A stretch of DNA of 64,000 bases from Chitinophaga polysaccharea (GCF_902150045.1 NZ_CABFVU010000001.1:186001-250000); one strand, 5' to 3'; positions 35,511 to 44,191 are shown, numbered from the stretch's first letter. The notes: generated by a model from the sequence alone, not told the origin. Numbers and translations: made by a program.

Positions 35511-36683
35511 TCAGATCTTTAATCGTAATTTCTTCTTTTCCAGGAAGCCCACCAGGATGATCAGTACAAAGGCTACTGCAAACGAACGGATAATTCCGCC
35601 GGCACCGGCATTAAACCAGTGGGGATAATGAAAATGAGTGAGCGTAAAAACAGCATACAGCAAATACGGCATCAGGTAGCAGGTAAGCGTACTGGTGCCC
35701 GCTGGTTTGATGATCCTGAACCAGTGGAATTTGCCTTTCACATCTACCAGGAAAATTAAAAGCTCAAACAGCAGGATGGCAATGCCGCCGCAAATCAATA
35801 CCCAGGCCGGTGTGGAACCTATCTTGGAAATACCGCCGGTGTATGGTCTTACGAGGAACCCCAGTACAATAGCGCCTATCCCTGATAAAGACAGGTAAGC
35901 CCATACAGCGTTTATGCGTTGCTGTTGTAAAAGACGGCTGTATAACGCGGAAATAAATGCACCGCCCATGATCAGGGTTACAGAAGACGCATCACCTATA
36001 ACAGGTAAGTAGAAAGGCAACCAGCCTCCGTGCGTACCCAGGTTAATAACCAGGAACAGCAACAGCGCTGCTGTTAGCCACATAAATCGTCCCCGGATGA
36101 GCAGGTAAACAGTGGCGCTTACCAGGTAAGCCCACCCGATGATGCCAAGGATACCGCCCCACGACTGCTGCATACCATGCGGATGATCCGGATCCCCGCC
36201 TTTATAGAGATATGCCATTAACACCAGTAATATAATGCCGCTGCCGGTAAGCGTGTACCGCAACGTTTTTGACAGGGAAACCGGGTAATCCAGCCAGATA
36301 AGGAAAAAAGCCAGCGTAATGAGGATCTCCCAAACGGCATAAGGCAGCAAAGCAGCACTGCTGTAACTTTCCAGGTTCACATGAAAAAAACCCATTACAA
36401 TCAGCGCCAGCGACCTTAATATAATATGAATTTCAATTCTAATAAAGGATTGCTGCTGCTGAATACGGTGACCAATGGCATACGGAATGGAAAGCCCCAC
36501 AATAAAAAGAAAGGTGGGAAACACGATGTCTGCAAATCCCAGCCCGTCTTCATCACCGCGCACATGTCCTATCCAGGCCGGGATATCATGTACGCCGCTT
36601 ACATCATTTACAAAGATCATCAGTAACATGGTAATAGCGCGGAAGGCATCAATTGATAGTAATCTGTTGGATTTGGCTGACAT
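35511..36683 (-). CDS. NagX/HGSNAT-like multi-pass membrane acyltransferase (DUF5009-type)
   Basis: A 390-residue inner-membrane protein with about ten helices. The opening NRLLSIDAFRAITMLLMIFVND and the segment GFADIVFPTFLFIVGLSIPYAI are those of the NagX / heparan-alpha-glucosaminide N-acetyltransferase family, which moves acyl groups across the membrane onto amino sugars. The start at 36681-36683 is preferred because it places the first helix correctly; the frame extends 20 codons upstream. It is the first gene of the operon with GH18-ThuA (19-base gap), ThuA and redoxin genes, which supports a role in amino-sugar handling. Assignment to the family is firm; activity is inferred. Confidence 0.87.
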   Translation of the reverse strand: MSAKSNRLLSIDAFRAITMLLMIFVNDVSGVHDIPAWIGHVRGDEDGLGFADIVFPTFLFIVGLSIPYAIGHRIQQQQSFIRIEIHIILRSLALIVMGFFHVNLESYSSAALLPYAVWEILITLAFFLIWLDYPVSLSKTLRYTLTGSGIILLVLMAYLYKGGDPDHPHGMQQSWGGILGIIGWAYLVSATVYLLIRGRFMWLTAALLLFLVINLGTHGGWLPFYLPVIGDASSVTLIMGGAFISALYSRLLQQQRINAVWAYLSLSGIGAIVLGFLVRPYTGGISKIGSTPAWVLICGGIAILLFELLIFLVDVKGKFHWFRIIKPAGTSTLTCYLMPYLLYAVFTLTHFHYPHWFNAGAGGIIRSFAVAFVLIILVGFLEKKKLRLKI

Positions 36684-36893
36684 AAAATTCGGGTTATGGA
36701 TACAGGAAGATAAGATAACGGATCGTTGTTCCTGTGAAAACAAATATCCGGATTAATCTACTTAACCCCTACTTTTCCGCCTAAACATTGCCTCTACCAG
36801 TATTGAAAATCAATTGATCCCGGCCGGTTAGCACCACTACATTACCACTACAGCGAAAATTTTTCATGGAAAAAACCTATTTTGTTTTTGTCT

Positions 36894-39803
36894 ATGTACA
36901 GAGTCCTGATATTCCTTTTACTACTTACCGGCCTTCTTCAGCGTTCCGGGGCGCAGCATACTATCGGTCTCCCCGAAATCATTAATTACAGCAGTAATGA
37001 TTTTCATACCGGCGCCGGTATTAACTGTATCCGGCAGGGCAATAACGGCATCCTGTATATGGCCGGCAACGATGGCCTGCTTACCTTCAACGGCCGGTAC
37101 TGGAAACTGCACCGGTTACCCAATAAGGCCGCAGTAAGATCCCTGGCGCTTGACAGCAGCGGCAGGATCTATGCAGGCGGTCATGATGAAATCGGTTACT
37201 TTTTCCCCTCCAGCGATGGCAACCTGGTCTATCATTCCCTGAAACACCTGGTTCCCTCCGTTGGTCACCAGTTTGCTGATATCTGGGATATTATTATTTC
37301 GGGAGATGTAGTGTATTTCAGAACCGTTGAAAGCATCTTTGAGCTTAAAAAAAACAGGATCACTTTCTTTGATGCACCGGGCGGATGGCTGATGATGGCA
37401 TGGGCCAACGGGTTGTTATATACTACCGACCGGAGCATGGGACTGCTTATCCTGCAAAACGGGAAATGGGAACCGGCCTGTCATAATATACCCACCACTG
37501 GTTTGCGGATCAGCAGCACTACGCCTTACCGCGGCGATACCCTGCTGGTAACCTCTCTTACCAATGGCCTGTTCCTGTTGCACAATAAGATCCTTGCCCC
37601 GTATAAAACCGGTATTGATCCTCTCCTCCTCAACGACCGTGTTAACTGCGCCGTGAAAATTGCGGATAATCAATATGCCATCGGCACTACCGGTAACGGC
37701 CTGTTTATCATCGACGGCCAGGGCCGTCTTTTCAGGCATTTCTCCCGCAGTGAGGGATTGCAGCATAATAATATCCGCTGCCTCTTCTCTGACAAGGACC
37801 ATAACCTTTGGCTGGGGCTTGAAAACGGGATCGACCTGGTGAATTACAGCAGCCCCCTGCACCATATCTATCCCGACAGGAACAGCCAGGTATCCGGCAG
37901 CGCCATCACTGTTTTTAACCATCAGCTGTATGTAGGTACCTCCAATGGCCTCTTTGCGCTTCCCCTTGATCCACAGGAAAAAGATCTCAGCGCCAACAGC
38001 GGCACTTTCACCGAAATAAGAAACACCAGGGGACAGGTATGGAGCCTGCAGGAAGTAAACCAACAACTGCTCATGGGACACCAGGACGGCGCCTTTATGA
38101 TAAGCAACGGCAGCGCCATCCAGCTGTCCGGCAACCAGGGCATCTGGTCGTTCCTGCCGCTGCAGCCCGATGCGCGCCTTCAGCAACAGGTGCTGGCCGG
38201 CGCCTATACAGGGTTGCTGTTGCTGAATTATACCAAAAACCCGCAACCGGAAAATATAGTAAAACTGGATAGTCTTTATGAATCCATGCGCTTCCTGGCC
38301 GCCGATCATAACATCATCTGGGGCTCGCACCCATACAGGGGCGTATTCCGGATGGAGTTGTCGGCCGACAAAAAAACCGTAACACGTAAAACCATTTTTA
38401 CACAAAAAGACGGTTTACCTGCCGGCACCAACAACTTTGTGTACCGGGTGAAGAACCGTATTGCTATAGCCACCGAAAAAGGCGTGTACGAATACAACAA
38501 CGTCACTGGCAGGATACAGCCATCTGCCTATTTTAAACCTTTTTTTAAAGAGATGCCAGTAAGATATCTCACAGAAGATAAAGAAGGTAACATCTGGTTT
38601 GTAAGTAACCAGCTCACCGGCGTAGTGGATTTCAACCATCCCGCCGACAGCAGCTATTTTTCCATCACCTGGTTTCCCGGGCTGCCGGCCCAGGCAGGCA
38701 CCAGTCCCGGTTATATCTATCCCTATGATAAAGAAAATATCTTTATCTGCTCCGGTAAAGGCGTTTATCATATCAACTACAGGGAATATATGAATGCTGG
38801 CACCCACCTGAGCGTATTGCTCAGCAGCGTGACCGCCTTTTCTCCGAAAGACAGCCTGATATTTGGCGGATACATTGTTCCCCCTGCAGGGCAACGTCCG
38901 CTGGTACGCCTGCCGGAAAAATGGAACTCGTTTCACTTTGAGTACGCCGCCAATGTATACCCGCAGAAAAACAACATTGAATTCAGCTGCAAGCTCAGTG
39001 GACTGGACCGGGAATGGTCCGACTGGTCGCCGCGCACAGAAAAGGACTATACCAATCTTTCTTACGGCACCTATACTTTTTCCGTAAGGGCCCGCAATAA
39101 TACCGGCAACATCTCCGGAACGGTGAGCTATACTTTTGAAGTATTACCAGCCTGGTATCAAACAGGGTGGGCATATGCAGGCTACCTGCTGGCAGCCGCT
39201 GCGCTCCTCCTGTGGTTATTCCGGCAACATAGGAAACGCCTGCAGCACCTGGAAGCTCAGCATGAGGCCGCACAAAAACAACTCCACTACCTCCACCAGC
39301 TGGAGCTTTATAAAAATGAGAAAGAGCTTATCACTCTTCAACATGATAAACTGGCATCCGAGGTAAACCTGAAGAATAAAGAGCTGGCCACCATTACTAT
39401 GCATATGGTGAACCGCGGCAAGCTGGTAGCGCGCATCCGCGAGGAGTTGCTGCTGTTGCTGAAAAAAAACACCTTACCCGGCGCCGCAGGCGATTTCAAA
39501 CCGGTTATGCGGCTGCTGGAAGACGCGGAGAAAGGCGACAGCGACTGGGAACAATTTGCTGCGCATTTTGATGAAGTACACCATAATTTTCTCAGCATCA
39601 TCAAAAAGAAATATCCTGCTCTCACATCCACGGATCTGAAGCTGTGCGCCTACCTCAAACTGAATTTAAGCTCCAAGGAAATTGCGCAGCTCATGAATAT
39701 CTCTGTAAAAGGCGTAGAGATCAGCCGGTACCGGCTCCGCAAAAAATTACAACTGGAAACCACCGTAAATCTCTTTGATTTTCTTTTAAAAGTAACAGAA
39801 TAG
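36894..39803 (+). CDS. Transmembrane propeller regulator with Y_Y_Y domain and LuxR-type HTH
   Basis: A 969-residue one-piece sensor-regulator. A signal peptide (to about residue 22) is followed by periplasmic two-component-regulator-type propeller repeats (about 30-650, for example GNDGLLTFNGRYWKLHRLPN, CLFSDKDHNLWLGLENGIDLV), a Y_Y_Y domain (about 680-755: FSCKLSGLDREWSDWS...LSYGTYTFSVRARN), one membrane helix (about 758-777), a coiled coil, and a C-terminal LuxR-like helix-turn-helix (about 905-960: LTSTDLKLCAYLKLNLSSKEIAQLMNIS). There is no kinase or receiver domain, so ligand binding outside must reach DNA binding directly. ATG at 36894 is used; TTG at 36882 is an alternative. It is divergent from the GH18-ThuA operon, its likely target. 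Confidence 0.9.
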   Translation: MYRVLIFLLLLTGLLQRSGAQHTIGLPEIINYSSNDFHTGAGINCIRQGNNGILYMAGNDGLLTFNGRYWKLHRLPNKAAVRSLALDSSGRIYAGGHDEIGYFFPSSDGNLVYHSLKHLVPSVGHQFADIWDIIISGDVVYFRTVESIFELKKNRITFFDAPGGWLMMAWANGLLYTTDRSMGLLILQNGKWEPACHNIPTTGLRISSTTPYRGDTLLVTSLTNGLFLLHNKILAPYKTGIDPLLLNDRVNCAVKIADNQYAIGTTGNGLFIIDGQGRLFRHFSRSEGLQHNNIRCLFSDKDHNLWLGLENGIDLVNYSSPLHHIYPDRNSQVSGSAITVFNHQLYVGTSNGLFALPLDPQEKDLSANSGTFTEIRNTRGQVWSLQEVNQQLLMGHQDGAFMISNGSAIQLSGNQGIWSFLPLQPDARLQQQVLAGAYTGLLLLNYTKNPQPENIVKLDSLYESMRFLAADHNIIWGSHPYRGVFRMELSADKKTVTRKTIFTQKDGLPAGTNNFVYRVKNRIAIATEKGVYEYNNVTGRIQPSAYFKPFFKEMPVRYLTEDKEGNIWFVSNQLTGVVDFNHPADSSYFSITWFPGLPAQAGTSPGYIYPYDKENIFICSGKGVYHINYREYMNAGTHLSVLLSSVTAFSPKDSLIFGGYIVPPAGQRPLVRLPEKWNSFHFEYAANVYPQKNNIEFSCKLSGLDREWSDWSPRTEKDYTNLSYGTYTFSVRARNNTGNISGTVSYTFEVLPAWYQTGWAYAGYLLAAAALLLWLFRQHRKRLQHLEAQHEAAQKQLHYLHQLELYKNEKELITLQHDKLASEVNLKNKELATITMHMVNRGKLVARIREELLLLLKKNTLPGAAGDFKPVMRLLEDAEKGDSDWEQFAAHFDEVHHNFLSIIKKKYPALTSTDLKLCAYLKLNLSSKEIAQLMNISVKGVEISRYRLRKKLQLETTVNLFDFLLKVTE

Positions 39804-39817
39804 GCCTTTTCCTGAAA

Positions 39818-39869
39818 TTAATAGCGTTAACAGGCTATTAATTACTGCAATTAATGCTTTGTTAACGCT
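39818..39869. promoter_or_regulatory. Overlapping inverted repeats downstream of the propeller regulator
   Basis: Two inverted repeats share bases: TTAATAGC (39818-39825) with GCTATTAA (39834-39841), and AGCGTTAACA (39823-39832) with TGTTAACGCT (39860-39869). Both are perfect, and they are mutually exclusive as RNA hairpins. Position is between the regulator stop and the GH71/99-like gene; could be operator DNA for that gene. Confidence 0.45.
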
Positions 39870-39904
39870 CCTGTTAGTCCTTCCCGCTTTACTTGCACCT
39901 TGTT

Positions 39905-39984
39905 CCGGCACTGATGCCGGGTACACAACTAAGGTGAATGCAAAACCTTTGGAGAATCCGGGCAAGCCGGGTTCTCCTCTTTTT
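39905..39984 (+). ncRNA. Three-hairpin structured leader ending in an intrinsic terminator
   Basis: Three hairpins in a row: CCGGCA/TGCCGG (39905-39920, 4-base loop), AAGGT/ACCTT (39931-39949, 9-base loop), and GGAGAATCCGG paired with CCGGGTTCTCC (39951-39977, 5-base loop, one G-T pair) followed by TCTTTTT. The last is an intrinsic terminator 38 bases before the GH71/99-like start codon. This may be simply the terminator of the regulator gene, or an attenuator-type leader or small RNA. No known riboswitch class is recognised. Confidence 0.45.
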
Positions 39985-40021
39985 AGCAACCGTTTCCACG
40001 TTAATAACAAACAGTATACAT

Positions 40022-41287
40022 ATGAAGCGTATTTTAACAGCTTTTCTCTCCCTGCTGAGCATAACCGCCCTGGCACAATTGAAACACAGCAGGGAATCGC
40101 AGTACCCTACTTATCATGGCCTGGTGATGGCCGGTTACCAGGGATGGTTCCGGGCCGAAGGCGATGGCTCCGGCGCACGCCGCTTTTCCTATGGCGATGA
40201 AACCCGCAGTGGTATAGATATGTGGCCGGATGTGAGCGAGTATGAAAAAACATATGCCACTCCTTTCAGGCTGGCCAACGGGCAGGCTGCACGTTTCTTC
40301 AGTTCTTACGATAAAAGCACCGTGGATATCCATTTTAAATGGATGCAGCAATATGGGGTAGACGGCGTATTCATGCAACGTTTTTTTAATAATGCCAAAC
40401 ACCGCGACAGTATCTCTTCCGTTATCCTGAAAAATGCCTTCGCTGCTGCTTCAAAATACAAAAGAGCTATTGCCGTAATGTATGATCTTTCCGGGTTAAG
40501 CGCCCATGGGGAAGATTGTTCCGCTATTATTGAAGACTGGAAGTACCTGGTGGATCAGCTGAAGGTAACCAATCAGCCGGGCGCTAAAACTTACCTGCAA
40601 CAAAATGGTAAACCGGTAGTAGCCATCTGGGGCATTGGTTTTCCCGATCGCCCTTATAACCTCCGCAATATCGGCCTGGAACGGCTCATCGATTTCCTGA
40701 AAAATGACCCGGTGTATGGCGGTTGCGCCATTATGCTGGGCGTGCCTACTGCATGGCGCAACCTGAACGCGGATTGTTTGCCGGATCCTTACCTGCATAC
40801 CATCATCAAACAGGCGGATATAGTGTTGCCGTGGACGGTGCAACGCTACTCCCCGCTGCTGCATAACGATATGGACCGGTTCCGTGATAACCTTATCGAT
40901 GACCTGGCCTGGTGCCGCGCCAATCATATCGAATATGTGCCTTGTGTATATCCCGGCTTCAGCTGGCATAACTTAAGCCGCTATGAATTCCCGGATGATG
41001 TGAAACCCGTAGGCTCTATCCCCCGCCAGGGCGGGCGCTTTTACTGGCAGCAGATTTCCACTGCCTTAACAGCCGGCGCCACCATGTTGTATGTAGCCAT
41101 GTTTGATGAAGTAAACGAAGCCACAGCCATCTTTAAAGCAAGCGACCAGCCACCGGTGAGCAGCACCACCCCATTTATAAATTTAGACGGGAAACCATCA
41201 GATCATTACCTGTGGCTAACCGGGGAAGCCGCAAAGATGCTGCGCAATGAAAAACCACTGACCACGAAAATGCCGGAAAGAAAATAA
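40022..41287 (+). CDS. GH71/99-like glycoside hydrolase, exported
   Basis: A 421-residue secreted protein with signal peptide MKRILTAFLSLLSITALAQ. The mature part opens YHGLVMAGYQGWFRAEGDGSG, then WPDVSEY, HFKWMQQYGVDGVFMQRF, KPVVAIWGIGFPDR, IMLGVPTAWRNL, IEYVPCVYPGFSWHN and YVAMFDEVNEATAIFK: the pattern of the glycoside hydrolase 71/99-like family (GH99 members are endo-alpha-mannosidases). The acidic pair in MFDEVNEATA is a plausible active-site element. The ATG at 40022 is preferred over an upstream frame extension that has no signal peptide. It is followed by a strong terminator. Substrate is uncertain; mannan would connect it to the GH76 locus at the window start. Confidence 0.85.
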   Translation: MKRILTAFLSLLSITALAQLKHSRESQYPTYHGLVMAGYQGWFRAEGDGSGARRFSYGDETRSGIDMWPDVSEYEKTYATPFRLANGQAARFFSSYDKSTVDIHFKWMQQYGVDGVFMQRFFNNAKHRDSISSVILKNAFAAASKYKRAIAVMYDLSGLSAHGEDCSAIIEDWKYLVDQLKVTNQPGAKTYLQQNGKPVVAIWGIGFPDRPYNLRNIGLERLIDFLKNDPVYGGCAIMLGVPTAWRNLNADCLPDPYLHTIIKQADIVLPWTVQRYSPLLHNDMDRFRDNLIDDLAWCRANHIEYVPCVYPGFSWHNLSRYEFPDDVKPVGSIPRQGGRFYWQQISTALTAGATMLYVAMFDEVNEATAIFKASDQPPVSSTTPFINLDGKPSDHYLWLTGEAAKMLRNEKPLTTKMPERK

Positions 41288-41304
41288 TATTACGAGGTAA
41301 TAAA

Positions 41305-41347
41305 AACAACGTCCCGGTAGCCAATGGTTACCGGGACGTTGTTTTTT
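41305..41347 (+). terminator. Strong intrinsic terminator after the GH71/99-like gene
   Basis: A perfect 15-bp stem, AACAACGTCCCGGTA (41305-41319) with its complement at 41329-41343, a 9-base loop, and four further T. A-rich sequence on the other side makes it bidirectional; it also serves the convergent small membrane protein gene ending at 41362. Confidence 0.93.
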
Positions 41348-41361
41348 CATTACTTTTTATC

Positions 41362-41775
41362 TTACAAAAAAGTATAAAACATACTTGTTGTAATGCCTGC
41401 GTTGGCCGGGGCTTTTTTCTTGGTCAGCAGGTAAGCGCCACTGAAATAGGAAACAATGCCCGCAGCCATAAAGATCAACACCATCCATATTAACCTGCGC
41501 CGGTTCTCTTTACGCCTCATATTCCTGTCCAGCACCAGCTGCTCCACTTCCAGCCATCTTCTGCCTGGATCCCCGCTGGTATAGTGTTCCGTTAGCCGGC
41601 CCTTGCTCATCAGATGCCTGTACATGGCCGCTACTGATTTTGCATTGGGTATATTATCCATCAATGCGCACAATTCCCTTGTATCATCATCTGTCGCTTT
41701 CCGCCCGGAAACAGCCGGTTGGGGTATCTTCCTCGGCAGTAGCCTATCTGTCATCATTTTAAAATAACTACTCAT
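41362..41775 (-). CDS. Hypothetical small membrane protein (137 aa)
   Basis: A 137-residue protein with a soluble, charged N-terminal region (about 1-95, with GRKATDDDTRELCALMDNIPNA and RRWLEVEQLVLDRNMRRKENRRR) and one membrane helix at about 97-118 (LIWMVLIFMAAGIVSYFSGAYLL). The polybasic stretch before the helix puts the N-terminus inside the cytoplasm. No family recognised; the arrangement (long cytoplasmic part, single helix, short tail) resembles anti-sigma or small scaffold proteins, but nothing specific supports that. It is convergent with the GH71/99-like gene and divergent from the two-component genes. Confidence 0.6.
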   Translation of the reverse strand: MSSYFKMMTDRLLPRKIPQPAVSGRKATDDDTRELCALMDNIPNAKSVAAMYRHLMSKGRLTEHYTSGDPGRRWLEVEQLVLDRNMRRKENRRRLIWMVLIFMAAGIVSYFSGAYLLTKKKAPANAGITTSMFYTFL

Positions 41776-41989
41776 AGAATGCCCATATGATAAGGTATGA
41801 TATCGGTAATGTATTTACGATACACAGGGCCTGTACAGTTTTCATATAACGCAAAAATGATGAAAAACCGGACCGGGGATGTTTCTCCCCAAAATCCTCC
41901 TGATACGCATTCCATCATATGGAGGCCTACTCATAGGGCCTTTGAAAGCAGGCCACCGCTGCCATCCGGAGCACCTGTCTCCACTACAG

Positions 41990-42005
41990 AATTCCTTTAG
42001 GAATT
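41990..42005. promoter_or_regulatory. Palindrome upstream of the response regulator gene
   Basis: AATTCC (41990-41995) and GGAATT (42000-42005) are perfect arms around TTTA, 18-33 bases before the response regulator start. A TACTTTTA (-7-like) follows at 42011-42018. Possible autoregulatory site. Confidence 0.35.
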
Positions 42006-42022
42006 ATACCTACTTTTAGTGC

Positions 42023-42694
42023 ATGAAAGTGCTGATTATAGAAGATGAGCCTGCGCTCAGGGCCAGCATACAGGATTACCTGGAACGCCAGGGATATATT
42101 TGCGAGCTGGCGGCAGATTTCCCGCAGGCCATTGACAAGGTCAATGAATTTGATTACGATTGTATAGTGGCAGATATAGGTCTTCCCAAGGGCAATGGCC
42201 TGGATATAGTAAAAGAGTTGAAGTTACTGGAATCCAAAGCGGGCATTATCATTATTTCAGCCAGGGATTCCCTGGAAGATAAGCTCAGCGGGCTTGAGCT
42301 CGGAGCGGACGACTACCTCACCAAACCCTTCCACCTGTCGGAGCTCAATGCCCGGGTAAATGCTATTTTACGCCGGAAAAACTTCGACGGCAATACCACG
42401 GTCACTTTTCATGAAATCACTATCAAGCCCGCCTCCAAAACGGTGCTGGTGCACAACCAATCCATTACCCTCACTGGAAAAGAATACCAATTGTTACTGT
42501 ATTTCATTGCCAACCAGCACCGGGTTGTTACCAAATCGGCGCTGGCAGGGCATCTGTGGGGCGATGAATACGACCAGGCCGGCTCTTACGATTTCATTTA
42601 TACCCACATTAAAAACCTGCGGAAAAAAATGCTGGAAGCCGGTGGGGACGATTATATCAAAACAGTGTATGGAACCGGTTACCGTTTTGGGTAA
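42023..42694 (+). CDS. OmpR/PhoB-family response regulator
   Basis: A 223-residue transcription factor. The receiver domain (1-115) has the acidic pair EDEP, the phosphorylated Asp51 in VADIGLPKGNG, and the conserved Lys in DDYLTKPFHLSEL. The winged-helix DNA-binding domain (about 125-223) reads ITLTGKEYQLLLYFIANQHRVVTKSALAGHLWG and ends VYGTGYRF. It is followed by its kinase gene 24 bases later and then the TonB-dependent receptor gene, suggesting that it controls uptake of a metal complex or other nutrient. Confidence 0.95.
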   Translation: MKVLIIEDEPALRASIQDYLERQGYICELAADFPQAIDKVNEFDYDCIVADIGLPKGNGLDIVKELKLLESKAGIIIISARDSLEDKLSGLELGADDYLTKPFHLSELNARVNAILRRKNFDGNTTVTFHEITIKPASKTVLVHNQSITLTGKEYQLLLYFIANQHRVVTKSALAGHLWGDEYDQAGSYDFIYTHIKNLRKKMLEAGGDDYIKTVYGTGYRFG

Positions 42695-42718
42695 CACTAT
42701 TAAAAACAGATTGTGTAC

Positions 42719-44002
42719 ATGAAACTGCTAACTAAAACAACACTGTATTTTCTGCTGATCATGCTACCTGTTTTTACAGCAGGCGCCTTTTACCTGTATT
42801 CAAAATTCAATAAAGAGATAAAACATGAAACAGATGAAGAACTTGTGAACGACAAGCTGCAGTGGATGCGCTATCTCGATACGGCCCGTGTGGATAACCC
42901 CATTTTCCGTATCAATACACCGGAATTTATCCTGCGCCCTACGGAAAATGCTGCACAAAGCAAACATCAATTGAAAAGTGTAGACATTTACCAGGAACCG
43001 GAAAACACCTACGCTCCTTTCCGGCAGCTTACACAGGTGATCCATGTAAATGATAAAAATTATGAACTGGTACTGCGTAAATCGATCATTGAAAAAGATG
43101 ACCTGGTAAATAACATCATCCATGTAATGCTGGCAGCATTTGGGGGCCTGCTGTTATTTGTGCTGCTTTCCAACTGGCTCATCAGCAAAAGTGTATGGAA
43201 ACCGTTTTACCAGTCGCTCGGCAAAATACAAAAGCTGCAGCTGAACAAACTGGAAACCATTGTTTTTGAACGCACCACCACCCATGAATTTAACCAGCTG
43301 AATGCTGCTTTGAGCAGCATGACCACCCGCATTCACAGCGATTATACCAGTATGAAGGAATTAACGGAAGATGCGGCCCATGAAATGCAAACGCCCCTCG
43401 CCATCGTACAAAGCAAACTGGAATTATTACTACAGGACGATACGCTTTCTGAAACACAACAGAACAGTATCCTTGCCAGCTATGAAGAACTGCAACGCCT
43501 GTCGCGCCTCAATCACAACCTCCTGCTGCTGGCTAAAATAGAAAACCAGCAATACCCCGTAACAGCACAACCGGATCTTTGCGCGGTTGTTGAAAAATAC
43601 CTGCAGCTTTTTGAAGAGCTGATTAAAGAAAAAGAACTGCAGATCCGCAAGGAAATGGCTGCCACATCTCCCTGGCCTTTGCACCCTGCCCTCGCCGATA
43701 TACTGGTCAGTAACCTGTTGGGGAACGCCATTAAATACAATTATACGCGGGGCAATATTACCATCCGCATTACAACGGATACATTTACCGTTTCAAACAC
43801 CAGCCAACTGCCTGAAATACCCGGCAACGTGCTATTCCAGCGGTTTAAAAAGCATAACAGCAACTACACTAACTCCAATGGGCTTGGACTGGCTATCATC
43901 AAAAAAATGGCCGACTCCTATGGCTTCAGCGTTGACTACGCTTATATGAATGGAGAACACACTTTCCGGGTTACGCGGAGTTTGTCTGATTCAGGATTTT
44001 GA
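42719..44002 (+). CDS. Sensor histidine kinase (QseC/BaeS-like) with repeat-derived C-terminus
   Basis: A 427-residue inner-membrane kinase. Two helices (about 8-28 and 143-163) enclose a periplasmic domain of some 115 residues; a HAMP-like segment is followed by HisKA with phosphorylatable His221 (EDAAHEMQTPLAIVQSKLELL) and a HATPase domain (N box LLGNAIKYNYTRGN; G2 NSNGLGLAIIKKM). ATG at 42719 is chosen over a GTG two codons upstream. The domain proper ends at HTFRVTR; the last residues SLSDSGF and the stop codon are encoded by the left arm of the inverted-repeat element at 43975-44146. Confidence 0.93.
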   Translation: MKLLTKTTLYFLLIMLPVFTAGAFYLYSKFNKEIKHETDEELVNDKLQWMRYLDTARVDNPIFRINTPEFILRPTENAAQSKHQLKSVDIYQEPENTYAPFRQLTQVIHVNDKNYELVLRKSIIEKDDLVNNIIHVMLAAFGGLLLFVLLSNWLISKSVWKPFYQSLGKIQKLQLNKLETIVFERTTTHEFNQLNAALSSMTTRIHSDYTSMKELTEDAAHEMQTPLAIVQSKLELLLQDDTLSETQQNSILASYEELQRLSRLNHNLLLLAKIENQQYPVTAQPDLCAVVEKYLQLFEELIKEKELQIRKEMAATSPWPLHPALADILVSNLLGNAIKYNYTRGNITIRITTDTFTVSNTSQLPEIPGNVLFQRFKKHNSNYTNSNGLGLAIIKKMADSYGFSVDYAYMNGEHTFRVTRSLSDSGF

Positions 44003-44146
44003 TGATTTCGCTGATTACGCTGATTGGATTACTTTGGATGAGTCGTCCTAAAAAGTGTCAACCTATTTTAGGACGACTCATCATTTATAAAATCTAAAAA
44101 ATAAAATCAGCGAAATCAGTTTAATCCTGAGTCAGACAAACTCCGC
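43975..44146. repeat. 172-bp MITE-like inverted-repeat element
   Basis: Outer arms GCGGAGTTTGTCTGA (43975-43989) and TCAGACAAACTCCGC (44132-44146) are perfect complements, and similarity continues inwards (TCAGGATT, then GATTTCGCTGATT). The centre is a separate perfect 16-bp hairpin: ATGAGTCGTCCTAAAA (44038-44053) and its complement (44066-44081) with a 12-base loop. No open frame. The left end lies inside the kinase gene. The core recurs at 57994-58008 and 61824-61854, marking it as a dispersed family. Confidence 0.85.
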
Positions 44147-44191
44147 GCTCACGATCAGATTTGCTCCAGATTCGATGTTTTTATTTGTGCT

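Noticed and set aside
39905..39984. Known riboswitch (TPP, cobalamin, SAM, FMN, glycine) in the structured leader
   Set aside because: None of the consensus elements that I know for these classes is present.
39859..40200. 113-codon plus-strand frame with a hydrophobic start before the GH71/99-like gene
   Set aside because: It starts with TTG, runs through the terminator hairpin and overlaps the GH71/99-like gene in another frame.
41797..42000. 67-codon plus-strand frame before the response regulator
   Set aside because: No ribosome binding site, proline/serine-rich random composition, and it runs into the candidate palindrome at 41990-42005.
44038..44081. Intact insertion sequence at 44 kb
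   Set aside because: Only hairpin-like ends are present, with no transposase frame in the 189-base gap.
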